Assembly (NCBI RefSeq): GCF_900476375.1
Contig: NZ_UPPP01000083.1
Location: 62,001 to 126,000 of the forward strand
DNA length: 64,000 nt
From: Allolucifera butyrica
GTDB lineage: Bacteria; Bacillota; Negativicutes; Sporomusales; UPPP01
Direction of reading: 5' to 3'
Below are positions 9,228 to 16,843 of this stretch, in pieces. The notes under the pieces are model-generated. The model was given only the letters and a program-made list of their open reading frames with translations. It did not search any database and was not told the origin of the DNA. The position numbers and the translations under genes were made by a program. The number at the start of each line of letters is the position of its first letter. The stretch's first letter is position 1.

Positions 9228-9416
9228 TTGGAAGTTGTCGATGTAAAAACCGCTTTACGTACTACATTAACTCAAAAACAGGAGCTCGTTCGGGACTATC
9301 AGACTTTTGCCACACAGATTAACGATACCGAGGTTGCCAAAATGTTCAAACATTTTGCCGAAGCCGAAGCATTACATGCTACCCAAATTAAGGACAGATT
9401 AAATAAATTACAATAG
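9228..9416 (+). CDS. Small helical protein, TTG start
   Basis: A 62-residue product, one of only two plus-strand genes in the window. TTG at 9228 is chosen as start because a near-perfect TTAAGGAGGTG site ends 6 bases before it. The sequence (MEVVDVKTALRTTLTQ..., then MFKHFAEAEALHATQIKDRL) is all helix with an EAEALH pattern, recalling short ferritin-like or DUF1657-type helical proteins, but it is too short to assign. It is divergent from dacB and followed by its own terminator. Confidence 0.8.
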   Translation: MEVVDVKTALRTTLTQKQELVRDYQTFATQINDTEVAKMFKHFAEAEALHATQIKDRLNKLQ

Positions 9417-9436
9417 CTTCAGTCCATTTATATGTA

Positions 9437-9466
9437 AAAAACCGCACCTTAATGTGCGGTTTTTTA
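9437..9466 (+). terminator. Terminator of the 62-residue gene
   Basis: AAACCGCAC / GTGCGGTTT stem with a 6-base loop, followed by a T-run, 20 bases after the stop codon. Confidence 0.92.
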
Positions 9467-9470
9467 TTGG

Positions 9471-9580
9471 GATCGGAAAGTATAACTTTTCGGATTGTTT
9501 CTAAATATCGCCTTCTCCTTTTAAAATGCCGAAAAGTAAAATACTTTCCTTCCACTTAAAGACCCTTTGGGTCTTTCTTG
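9471..9580 (+). repeat. Two-hairpin intergenic repeat, family C, copy 1
   Basis: GGAAAGTAT and ACTTTTCGG (9475-9493) reappear inverted as CCGAAAAGT and ATACTTTCC (9529-9549), giving a long hairpin. A short AAAGACCC/GGGTCTTT hairpin followed by CTT comes next. The same arrangement occurs inverted at 27722-27835 and truncated at 41807-41852. The second hairpin could terminate plus-strand transcription between two convergent genes. Confidence 0.85.
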
Positions 9581-9587
9581 TGTAAAT

Positions 9588-10025
9588 TCAATAAGTATGT
9601 TCAGCTTGGGTTTCGGCTGTTTTAGCCAATTCTTCCATTGGGTTTTGTTTCATATTCAACATGCCTTGTATTTTGTCCAACACCTGCGGCACTAAATCAA
9701 TAACGCGGTCAAAAATGACATTACTTTCCACCGGCATAAACCGGATGCCGTTTTTTGACGAGCACACCAAAAAACCTACCGGTTTAACGCTTACGCCGGC
9801 GCCGCTGCCGCCGCCGAACGGATGCAGTGAATCCGAATCCTTCACTTCTTCCGGTTCATAATCGCCGCCGCCGGCGGCAAATCCGAAGGTTACTTTGGAA
9901 ATCGGTACAATCACTGTTCCATCGGAAGTTTCTACGGCATCGCCAACAATGGTATTCACATCAACCATCCCCTTGATGCTTTCCATTGCTGTCTTCATCA
10001 GCCCCTGGATCGGATGTTCGGCCAT
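9588..10025 (-). CDS. ytfJ: Sporulation protein YtfJ (GerW family)
   Basis: A 145-residue soluble protein of the GerW/YtfJ family, linked in Bacillus to spore cortex-lytic enzyme function. Family marks visible are the opening HPIQGLMKTAMESIKGMVDVNTIVGD, IVPISKVTFGFAAGGGDY near residue 40 and a Gly-rich FGGGSGAGVSVKPVGFLV near 70. Its start overlaps the end of the upstream DUF2953 gene by 28 bases, the usual ytfI-ytfJ arrangement. Confidence 0.93.
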   Translation of the reverse strand: MAEHPIQGLMKTAMESIKGMVDVNTIVGDAVETSDGTVIVPISKVTFGFAAGGGDYEPEEVKDSDSLHPFGGGSGAGVSVKPVGFLVCSSKNGIRFMPVESNVIFDRVIDLVPQVLDKIQGMLNMKQNPMEELAKTAETQAEHTY

Positions 10026-10675
10026 CCACTACCACCACCTTGCCGTTCATTAATCATTCGTAATGTTGCATTAATAAGATTACCCAGCTTGATACTGAAT
10101 ATACATCGGAAGTCAACTCGGAATTGAACCTCACCAAAGAATGGAGCCACCCGTATTTCCGGTGGCTGCCGGAAATGAAACCGCTCCCTCAGGTTGGTTA
10201 CTAACAGCCCCTTCAGCATCCAGATGATACCATAAAAAAATGCCGTCAGGGCGGAATCTCCCAGACCATACGCCGTACGCCACTCTAATTTTTCGCACTG
10301 CATGGACTGCATTATATTTTTCATAAATTGATTATACATGCGGGTATAATATTGTACGATGCGGACACTGTCATAAAATTTGTCAGGGTCTTTCACGCTT
10401 TTGTGGACAAACCGTTTTTCCCGCTCCACATGGGTTGTTATTTTTTCTTCCCCGCTATGGACTTCCGTTTCTAGCCAGGGCAACATTCCCTGCGTAATTT
10501 GCAGCAGGGGAACTTGCAAGGAGTAGAGCACTATTTTTTTATAGGTATATACCTCAATTAACAGATAATCATCCGCAGCCTGCCTCTTATACTGCAGCTT
10601 AATATACAGGGTAATCCGGGAAATAAAATAGGAGACTAGTATCCAGGCTGCTATTCCGGACAGCCAAACGTTCAT
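9998..10675 (-). CDS. DUF2953 membrane-associated protein (YtfI-like)
   Basis: A 225-residue protein with one N-terminal hydrophobic helix (about residues 2-18), then a soluble region ending in LGDSALTAFFYGIIWMLKGLL and VAPFFGEVQFRVDFRCIFSIKLGNLI, the conserved DUF2953 core. Function is unknown. It is consistently next to ytfJ in spore formers. The ATG at 10675 with a GAGGCGG site is preferred to the longer in-frame 10705 start. Confidence 0.82.
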   Translation of the reverse strand: MNVWLSGIAAWILVSYFISRITLYIKLQYKRQAADDYLLIEVYTYKKIVLYSLQVPLLQITQGMLPWLETEVHSGEEKITTHVEREKRFVHKSVKDPDKFYDSVRIVQYYTRMYNQFMKNIMQSMQCEKLEWRTAYGLGDSALTAFFYGIIWMLKGLLVTNLRERFHFRQPPEIRVAPFFGEVQFRVDFRCIFSIKLGNLINATLRMINERQGGGSGWPNIRSRG

Positions 10676-10716
10676 AATTGCCGCCTCGTTCCTGACTGAT
10701 CCCACAGATCTAAGAT

Positions 10717-10746
10717 TATTCTGGATAAATCCCTCCCCGGCTATAC
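10717..10746 (-). promoter_or_regulatory. Possible forespore (sigma-F/G) promoter for the ytfI-ytfJ pair
   Basis: Minus-strand GTATA (10742-10746) lies 15 bases before ATCCAGAATA (10717-10726). The -35 fits the sigma-F/G consensus and the last six -10 bases fit, but the GG at the start of the -10 is missing. The site directly follows the scpB terminator. Confidence 0.35.
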
Positions 10747-10786
10747 AAAAAGAGTGACTAAAAGGCTAGCGCTTTTTAGTCACTCT
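10747..10786 (-). terminator. Terminator overlapping the scpB stop codon
   Basis: AGAGTGACTAAAAG pairs with CTTTTTAGTCACTCT, with T-rich minus-strand sequence after it. The scpB stop TAA (10776-10778) lies inside the stem. Confidence 0.88.
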
Positions 10787-11300
10787 CTGTCAGAAATTGA
10801 CTTAAGTCAGGTAAATCCTGCAAAGTTTTCAAGCCGAAGCATTGGAGAAATTGATTGGTTGTTCCATACAAAATGGGACGGCCAATCGCCTCTTTGCGGC
10901 CGACTTCCTTAATCAGGCCCCGTTCAAGCAGCATGGAAAGGAGTTTATCCACCTGAACGCCCCGTAAATTTTCAATTTCCTGCCGGGTAATAGGCTGTTT
11001 AAAGGCAATAATGGATAACGTTTCCATGGCAGCAACGGACAAGCGAACTTGATGGACTTTAGCCAGTTTTTCAACAATTGCGGCTAATTCCGGCTTTGTA
11101 CACAGTTGATAACCGCCGGCAACTTCGATCACGGTGAGACCGCGTTTTTCGCCCTCCATTTCCTTCTTTAACGTTTCGACCAGCAGGGGTATATGCTCTT
11201 CATCAATTTCCAAAATCTGAGCCAGTTGGGATGCCGTTAACGCATCCCCGCTGGTAAACAGCAAGGCTTCAATATGACCTTTTAAATGTTCATAAAACAC
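10776..11300 (-). CDS. scpB: Segregation and condensation protein B
   Basis: Winged-helix dimer that binds ScpA in the SMC condensin complex and aids chromosome segregation. The 174 residues include the family motifs HIEALLFTSGDALT at the N-terminus, FKQPITRQEIENLRG near residue 104 and LYGTTNQFLQCFGL near the end. GTG at 11300 is chosen because the in-frame codon at 11312 lies inside the ribosome site; it follows the scpA stop by 8 bases. Confidence 0.94.
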   Translation of the reverse strand: MFYEHLKGHIEALLFTSGDALTASQLAQILEIDEEHIPLLVETLKKEMEGEKRGLTVIEVAGGYQLCTKPELAAIVEKLAKVHQVRLSVAAMETLSIIAFKQPITRQEIENLRGVQVDKLLSMLLERGLIKEVGRKEAIGRPILYGTTNQFLQCFGLKTLQDLPDLSQFLTESD

Positions 11301-11308
11301 GAAGCCCG

Positions 11309-12016
11309 TCACTCCTTTAACTCCATATAAATGGGCGCAAAGTTATGCTGCTGATAAATGGTTATCCGTTTTAAGCGGATCAGCTCCAGCAAAGCCAAAA
11401 AAGTGGCGATCATTTCGGAACGGCTGCCGGTCCGCATGATGGCTTGACTAAATTCGAGACGCCCTTTTAATTTATGCAATAAGTGGAGTATATCCTGCAT
11501 CTTATCCTGAACACTGATTTCTTCCCTGTCAATCACGGCGAAGTCATCGCTGCCGCTTTCCCAAACTGCAAGAAACGCTTTGATTAGCTCATCAATTTTT
11601 AATCCTTCCGGCAAAGCATATTGGGTCGGCAAAATTTGCATCTGCCGGGTAAAATAGCGTTCCTGTTTCTGTTTCATTTCATCAAGCATGGAGGCAAGCT
11701 GCTTAATTTTGCGATATTCCAGCAATTTGTCCACCAGTTCCTGCCGCGGATCTTCATCCTCTGACGTCTCATCTGCCCGTACCGGTTTCGGCAGCAGCAT
11801 GCGGGACTTGATTTGTAATAAAGTAGCCGCCATTACCAGGAACTCACTGGCAATATCAATGTTGAATTTTTCCATATTAGACAAAAATTCCAGATATTGT
11901 TCGGTGATCCTGGCGATGGGAATATCATAAATATCAATTTGATCCTTCTCAATGAGATGCATTAATAAAGCCAACGGACCCTCAAAGGTATCTAATATGA
12001 TCTTATAATCCGACAT
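11309..12016 (-). CDS. scpA: Segregation and condensation protein A
   Basis: Kleisin subunit of bacterial condensin, bridging the SMC head domains. The 235 residues start with the family motif FEGPLALLMHLIEKDQIDIYDIPIARITEQYL and contain LVMAATLLQIKSRMLLP (about residues 65-80). The C-terminal winged helix is near TFLALLELIRL. It is immediately upstream of scpB and 2 bases after trpS, a common arrangement. Confidence 0.95.
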   Translation of the reverse strand: MSDYKIILDTFEGPLALLMHLIEKDQIDIYDIPIARITEQYLEFLSNMEKFNIDIASEFLVMAATLLQIKSRMLLPKPVRADETSEDEDPRQELVDKLLEYRKIKQLASMLDEMKQKQERYFTRQMQILPTQYALPEGLKIDELIKAFLAVWESGSDDFAVIDREEISVQDKMQDILHLLHKLKGRLEFSQAIMRTGSRSEMIATFLALLELIRLKRITIYQQHNFAPIYMELKE

Positions 12017-12018
12017 CT

Positions 12019-13014
12019 TTATGCCAAATGCATGGCCGCACGGACTTCTTCCATTGTCATCGCGGCAACCTTGCGGGCCCGTTCCGCGCCATACGCCAGA
12101 ATCTCCCTGACCCGTTCCGGATTGGCCTCCAGGTTTTGCCGCCGCTGATGAATATCAGCCAGCGCCGACACCATGTTCTCTGCCAGTCTCTTTTTGCAAT
12201 CGACACAACCGATATTGGCCTGCCGGCAATCCCCCGCAATTCGTTCCAATTGACCCGCACTATAAAATTTGTGAAATGTATAGGCCGTACAGACATCGGG
12301 ATTCCCCGGGTCCGACCGTTTTATCCGCTGCGGGTCCGTTACCATTAGGCGAACCCGGGCCCGAAGCTCATCCGGACCGGCGGCAAAAGGGATTTCATTT
12401 CCATAGGACTTGCTCATTTTCCGTCCGTCAATACCGGGCAATACTTTGGCCTGGCTTAAATAAGGCATTGGTTCCGGAAAAATAAGCCGCTGCGGGCTGT
12501 ATAGGTAATTAAAACGCCGTACAATCTCCCGCGCCAATTCCAGATGCGGCACCTGGTCTTCCCCCACCGGAACGGTATCCGCTTTGTATAATAAAATATC
12601 GGCGGTCATTAATTCCGGATATCCCAAAAAACCATAGGTATTAATTTCTTTTCCCTGCTCACCCAGTTGCTGGAGTTTGTCTTTATAGGTCGGCACTCTT
12701 TCCAGCCAGGACAACGGTGTGATCATCGACAGCAGCAGATGCAGTTCCGCATGTTCCTTTACCTGAGACTGAACAAAAATTACATTTTGTTCCGGATCCA
12801 ATCCGGCACTCAGCCAATCCAGCGCCATATTGTAAATATGCTCCGGCAGCTTGCCTGTATCTTCATACGTCGAGGTTAATGCATGCAAATCAACAATACT
12901 AAAAAAACATTCATAGTCATTCTGCAGCTTTACCCAGTTCTCCAAAGCTCCGAGATAGTTTCCTAAATGAAACTTGCCCGAGGGCTGCATGCCGCTAAAA
13001 ATTCGTCCTTTCAT
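12019..13014 (-). CDS. trpS: Tryptophanyl-tRNA synthetase
   Basis: Class I synthetase charging tRNA-Trp. The 331 residues are the usual bacterial size. A HIGH-type motif appears as PSGKFHLGNYLGAL (residues 11-24) and the KMSKS signature as DGRKMSKSYGN (about 190-200). VGEDQVPHLELARE is also typical. No T-box leader is seen in the 17 bases upstream; the site-2 protease gene ends directly before it. Confidence 0.97.
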   Translation of the reverse strand: MKGRIFSGMQPSGKFHLGNYLGALENWVKLQNDYECFFSIVDLHALTSTYEDTGKLPEHIYNMALDWLSAGLDPEQNVIFVQSQVKEHAELHLLLSMITPLSWLERVPTYKDKLQQLGEQGKEINTYGFLGYPELMTADILLYKADTVPVGEDQVPHLELAREIVRRFNYLYSPQRLIFPEPMPYLSQAKVLPGIDGRKMSKSYGNEIPFAAGPDELRARVRLMVTDPQRIKRSDPGNPDVCTAYTFHKFYSAGQLERIAGDCRQANIGCVDCKKRLAENMVSALADIHQRRQNLEANPERVREILAYGAERARKVAAMTMEEVRAAMHLA

Positions 13015-13031
13015 ATTTACATCTCCCTTTG

Positions 13032-13667
13032 CTAAAAAATAAGCATGACAATATGATTTATAATCCCGGAAAGAGCCATTTCCAGCGGATAAGTAACCGC
13101 GCCAATCACACCGATATAAACTAAGCCCATCAAAATAAACGGTCCATAGGGTTCAATCCGTTCAAACGTATACGCCTGACGTCCGGGCAATAAACTGCTG
13201 AGAATTTTTGATCCGTCCAGCGGCGGCAGCGGAATAAGGTTAAATATGGCTAATATAATATTATAACTATATGTTAACCATAAAACTTTTATCCAGGCAC
13301 CGGTCAGCAACTGCAACTTTGCCATCAAAGCAATGACTAAAGCAGTCACTAAAGCCATCAAGACATTAGAACCTGGTCCGGCCAGAGAAACCAGCAATAC
13401 GCCGCGGCGGCCATCGGAAAAATTATGTGGATTAATCGGGACCGGCTTGGCCCAGCCAAACCGGAACAGCCAAAGCATAATCAAGCCGATAGGATCCAAA
13501 TGGGCTACCGGATTTAGGGTCAACCGGCCTGCATAGCGGGGTGTCGGGTCCCCCATGGCAACCGCTGCCCGGGCATGACCATATTCATGAACGGTCAAGG
13601 CAATTAATAATGCCGGAATCCGGAAAATCATATCTGCATCAAAACCAAACACGCTTTTTCCTCCCAA
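13032..13667 (-). CDS. Site-2 protease family (M50) membrane metalloprotease
   Basis: Intramembrane metalloprotease of 211 residues with about five membrane segments. The zinc motif HEYGH (residues about 28-32, in LTVHEYGHARAAVAMGD) and the second metal motif NLIPLPPLDGSKI near 142 are intact. Homologues next to trpS and scpAB are common in Firmicutes; the substrate is not known. The start codon at 13667 follows AAAAAGCG, a weak site. Confidence 0.9.
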   Translation of the reverse strand: MGGKSVFGFDADMIFRIPALLIALTVHEYGHARAAVAMGDPTPRYAGRLTLNPVAHLDPIGLIMLWLFRFGWAKPVPINPHNFSDGRRGVLLVSLAGPGSNVLMALVTALVIALMAKLQLLTGAWIKVLWLTYSYNIILAIFNLIPLPPLDGSKILSSLLPGRQAYTFERIEPYGPFILMGLVYIGVIGAVTYPLEMALSGIINHIVMLIF

Positions 13668-13878
13668 GTGCTATAGATTCTCAAATAAATAGACAACCTT
13701 GTCTTACTTTTCTTAGCGCCTCATCTTTATTATTTTGGCACATTATATCAATCTACGCAAGTTTTTAATCGTAGAAAATCACCGTTACATCCGGCTTTTC
13801 TTACTTTAAAAGAATAAATTAAAGACAGGTTGCAAAAGCTATGATAGAAGAACTAGCCGGATTTAAGGGGGTATTGGC

Positions 13879-14619
13879 GTGAAACAAAAAAAGCACTGGG
13901 TAATTTGTCTCTTGCTATTTCTTTTGTTAGTTTTTATCGCCGGCTGCAGTCTGCATGCCCCGGTGAAAAAACCCGATATCGGTCCTGCCGGCAAACCGCC
14001 GGAATCGAAACCAAATCCGCCATTTGCAGAACGTTTCTGGTCGCCGCCGGGCCAGCTATATGATCTGGAGACTACGGCCGGGGTCGTGTTTGAAGGAATT
14101 CAGAAAGCCGATTGGTCGCAGGTCCAGTCAGGACTGACCAATTTACAGACTATCTGGCGGGAGGCAAAACCGGTCATCGGCGAAAAAAAAGGTGTAAAAC
14201 AGGCGGACGAAGCGTTGGAAAAGTTAGTCCATTCCGTTGACGGACAACAAACTACCGCCACTTATAAAAATCTCAATTCGTTTATGAGCAGCATCAGTGA
14301 GATTGGTAAATCCTATAAACTTTCTCCTTTATCGGATATTATCACTATTGATAATGTCATTCGAGACGTCAGTTTCTATACGGAAAGCAACAACTGGAGC
14401 AAATCGGCTTCGAAAGTAAAATCATTGGAAGATACCTGGGGCTCGCTAAAAACCAATATGGAGAAAGTAGGAATCTTAGGGGAAATCACCAAATCTCATT
14501 CATTCATTCAACAACTTAAGGATGCTGTAAATGCTGAAAATGAGGGCGGCGTAAAGGAACAAATTACCAATCTTAACGAAAGTATGGGAAAAATACGCAA
14601 TTTTTATCATGGCAAATAA
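13879..14619 (+). CDS. Hypothetical lipoprotein
   Basis: Not recognised. The 246 residues have a lipoprotein signal: basic KQKKH, hydrophobic LLLFLLLVF and lipobox IAGC with Cys at residue 23. The linker is Pro-rich to about residue 52. Then come helical segments in two similar halves (WSQVQSGLTNLQTIWREAKPV and WSKSASKVKSLEDTWGSLKTN), suggesting an internal duplication. GTG at 13879 is supported by AAGGGGG 8 bases upstream. It is a lone plus-strand gene between two minus-strand blocks, ending at a bidirectional hairpin. Confidence 0.85.
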   Translation: MKQKKHWVICLLLFLLLVFIAGCSLHAPVKKPDIGPAGKPPESKPNPPFAERFWSPPGQLYDLETTAGVVFEGIQKADWSQVQSGLTNLQTIWREAKPVIGEKKGVKQADEALEKLVHSVDGQQTTATYKNLNSFMSSISEIGKSYKLSPLSDIITIDNVIRDVSFYTESNNWSKSASKVKSLEDTWGSLKTNMEKVGILGEITKSHSFIQQLKDAVNAENEGGVKEQITNLNESMGKIRNFYHGK

Positions 14620-14748
14620 GAAAGACCGCTGACGCGGTCTTTCGGCTTGTGGCTCAGAGCGCTGAGCGCAAAAACCCATCGGAAACTCATTTGGGGGGCA
14701 GCCAACCCCGGCCGAAGGATCGTCTTGTCATAAGCGGAGGTAAAACGA
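14620..14748 (+). repeat. Composite hairpin/iteron repeat, copy at 14.6 kb
   Basis: GAAAGACCGC-tgac-GCGGTCTTTC directly follows the lipoprotein stop and can act as a terminator on both strands. It is followed by CGG, GGCTCAGAGCGCTGAGCGC, a CCATCGGAAACTCATT block and a core GAAGGATCGTCTTGTCATAA then GCGGAGGT. The core recurs at 62368-62393 and the CCATCGG block at about 54520. Confidence 0.82.
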
Positions 14749-14758
14749 TGTTTAAAAC

Positions 14759-14793
14759 AATCCGGTCCGTACTTAAGTTTACGGAACCGGATT
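14759..14793 (-). terminator. Terminator of the spoVA gene set
   Basis: AATCCGGTCCGTA pairs with TACGGAACCGGATT across a short loop, 8 bases after the spoVAEA stop. On the minus strand it continues GTTTTAAAC. Confidence 0.75.
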
Positions 14794-14800
14794 ATTGATT

Positions 14801-15376
14801 TTATAGCTCCTGTTCAATGCCATTGCGTTTCAGTATTTCTTCAATCGCTCTTCGCGTAACCGGCGCCCCCCGGCTTAAATCATCAGCCTTGTCCATTTTT
14901 CCTACATCACCGACACCGATGATGACCGGTACATCGACATGATTAAGAACGTCAACCGTATCCCCGCAAACAAGCGGTTCTCCCGCTTCCGTTTCACCAT
15001 ATTTATTTACTGCCGAATCGACTAGTTTTCCTTGATTATTAATACAGGCATCCGCTTTAATCCCGTTGATGTGAGTTGTATTGGACGCTACGGCTACGGC
15101 ACCTAATACTTCAATATCGGGATGGGCGGCAACATATTCCATAGCCTGTTCACCTTTTCCCTTATCCCTCCGTCCCCGGTCATCAAACATAACCAATACA
15201 GGGTCATACTGCACCTCCTTTAACAAGTGAACGATCTCTTCACCGCTAATGGGGGTGGGATTTCCCGCCGAAGCAGATATACAACGCAACCCAAGTGACC
15301 CGGCAATTTCTTCTATCACTCGCTGAGCAACGCGGTCACCATCAGTAACCAAAATCACCCTTACTTTTTCCGGCAC
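14801..15376 (-). CDS. spoVAEA: Stage V sporulation protein AEA (SpoVAE soluble domain)
   Basis: Soluble product of 191 residues. Family marks are RVILVTDGDRVAQRVIEEIA at the start, VLVMFDDRGRRDKGKGEQAMEYVA near residue 65, GAVAVASNTTHINGIKADACI near 95 and PVIIGVGDVGKMDKADDLSRGAPVT near the end. The spoVA proteins handle dipicolinate uptake during sporulation and release at germination; the role of this subunit is unclear. GTG at 15376 with a GAGGTG site is preferred to 15391. Here it is separated from spoVAEB by two unrelated genes. Confidence 0.93.
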   Translation of the reverse strand: MPEKVRVILVTDGDRVAQRVIEEIAGSLGLRCISASAGNPTPISGEEIVHLLKEVQYDPVLVMFDDRGRRDKGKGEQAMEYVAAHPDIEVLGAVAVASNTTHINGIKADACINNQGKLVDSAVNKYGETEAGEPLVCGDTVDVLNHVDVPVIIGVGDVGKMDKADDLSRGAPVTRRAIEEILKRNGIEQEL

Positions 15377-15387
15377 AGTATCACCTC

Positions 15388-16077
15388 TCACTGTTGTTTT
15401 TCTTTGCCCAGCAAATTGCTGATTTTATTGGCAACCCGTTCACTCTCCCGGATTACTTGTTTCAATTTATTAAGACTGGTTTCCAATTCATTGGCCAGTT
15501 CATATTGCGCCTGGGATATAATTTGCGTCATATTTTTCATGGAAGGATTGGAATCGGCCGATTTTTGCTTATCCGGCGCCTGGGAAGGATTATTATTCAT
15601 TGTTTGTTGTCCTGTTCCCTGGAGTAATGTGCTAAATACCGATTTCAATTCTTCGGCAATCGCATTATTATTGTTGCTGTTATTCGTACTATTGTTCATT
15701 TGATCTGTACTATTTGTACTATCAGGTGCTTGCATTCCCTGACTATTGTCCTGTTCTCCCCCACCGCCGGCGGATTGGTCACCCGTCTTGTTACCCTTAG
15801 GGACGGAACCTTTCATTTGCTGTTGCATTCCTTGCAATTGACTGCTGATTTCAGATAAAGCCTGCAAAATCTTTTCTTCATGATCCGTTCGGGAACCATC
15901 GGTGATCTTGGCCTGCGCTTCGACAAAACCCTTAGCCATATCAGCAATCATATTTTCCGTCCGCACATTCGTTGTACGGCTATTACTATGCTGACTACCA
16001 TGGGATACGTCACTCCCGTATTCTTCGTCATACCGCCTGTCGTAGTTACGGTTTCCTTTGAAAGTGTGCCTTGTCAT
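15388..16077 (-). CDS. Asn/Ser/Gln-rich coiled-coil protein in spoVA locus
   Basis: Not recognised. The 229 residues comprise a charged N-terminus (HTFKGNRNYDRRYDEEY), a helical segment of about 45-90 with IADMAKGFVEAQAKI, a low-complexity linker rich in Asn, Ser, Gln and Thr (about 95-180), and a C-terminal coiled coil (ANELETSLNKLKQVIRESERVANKISNLLGKEK). There is no signal peptide. It lies tightly between the M50-like gene and spoVAEA in the same direction, so a spore-linked structural role is plausible but unproven. Confidence 0.85.
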   Translation of the reverse strand: MTRHTFKGNRNYDRRYDEEYGSDVSHGSQHSNSRTTNVRTENMIADMAKGFVEAQAKITDGSRTDHEEKILQALSEISSQLQGMQQQMKGSVPKGNKTGDQSAGGGGEQDNSQGMQAPDSTNSTDQMNNSTNNSNNNNAIAEELKSVFSTLLQGTGQQTMNNNPSQAPDKQKSADSNPSMKNMTQIISQAQYELANELETSLNKLKQVIRESERVANKISNLLGKEKQQ

Positions 16078-16091
16078 GCAATTACCTCCAC

Positions 16092-16481
16092 CTAAAAAAG
16101 GGTCTTCAGATTAAATAAAATTGATAAAACAGCAAACCGTAGATTAATTACCGCGAAAGGATGTTTTAAAACAGCGAACGGATTGAACAGGGCGGCGGTT
16201 TTTTCATATTCCACTCCGCCAACGGTCGCGCTGACAATATAGTTAGCCAGGGGACCGCTGAAGATGACCAGTAATGCACTCATATTTCCTTGTAAATTAT
16301 GAACGGTTGTGGCCCCAAAAGCTCCTGCCGCTGTAACCGATTCGACCTGTCCCTGCAAAAAAAATGCCATGGTCATTCTGCCTATTTCGTGTATCAGCGA
16401 AGCCAAAAAAACATAGGGCAAATAACGGAGACCAATTAAAGAGGCCGTGATTATCAAACCGATTATATCAATTGCCAGCAT
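16092..16481 (-). CDS. Small membrane protein resembling an M50 protease lacking the second metal His
   Basis: The 129 residues have about four hydrophobic segments. Residues 31-35 read HEIGR, aligning with HExxH of M50 site-2 proteases but with Arg for the second His. Residues about 73-82 read SGPLANYIVS, which resembles the GPLANLLL segment next in that family. The protein is about half the size of an active M50 enzyme and lacks a visible NxxPxPxLDG motif, so it is probably catalytically inactive. It starts 8 bases after the spoVAEB stop, with AAGGTG as ribosome site, and belongs to the spoVA set. Confidence 0.8.
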   Translation of the reverse strand: MLAIDIIGLIITASLIGLRYLPYVFLASLIHEIGRMTMAFFLQGQVESVTAAGAFGATTVHNLQGNMSALLVIFSGPLANYIVSATVGGVEYEKTAALFNPFAVLKHPFAVINLRFAVLSILFNLKTLF

Positions 16482-16489
16482 ATTTCACC

Positions 16490-16843
16490 TTATCCTTTAG
16501 GATCGAACAGCACCGCCATAAAAAAGCCGAATACGATGGCAGCCATAATTCCGGCGGCTGTACCCTTTAACCCTCCGGTAAATATTCCGATAAAACCATT
16601 TTGTTTAACCTCTTCAATCGTACCGGCAACCAGGGAATGACCGAACCCGGGCAGCGGCACGGTTGCACCGGCGCCACCAATATCTATCAGTGGCTGGTAT
16701 AGGCCAAGTCCGCTTAATATACCGCCTAATACGACAAATAAAACTAGCACATGCGCCGGCGTAAGCGGAGTCAGGTCCATTAGTAATTGCCCGATTACAC
16801 AAATCATTCCGCCGATAACAAACGCCATCAGGTAAGATTGCAC
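16490..16843 (-). CDS. spoVAEB: Stage V sporulation protein AEB
   Basis: A 117-residue membrane protein of the SpoVAC/SpoVAEB family, with three or four helices and the motif GGAGATVPLPGFGHSLVAGTIEEVKQNG (about residues 56-83). It is thought to form part of the dipicolinate channel in the spore inner membrane. GTG start; its first base overlaps the last base of the spoVAC stop (TAGTG), so the two are translationally coupled. In Bacillus and Clostridium spoVAD normally sits between these two genes; it is absent here. Confidence 0.94.
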   Translation of the reverse strand: MQSYLMAFVIGGMICVIGQLLMDLTPLTPAHVLVLFVVLGGILSGLGLYQPLIDIGGAGATVPLPGFGHSLVAGTIEEVKQNGFIGIFTGGLKGTAAGIMAAIVFGFFMAVLFDPKG

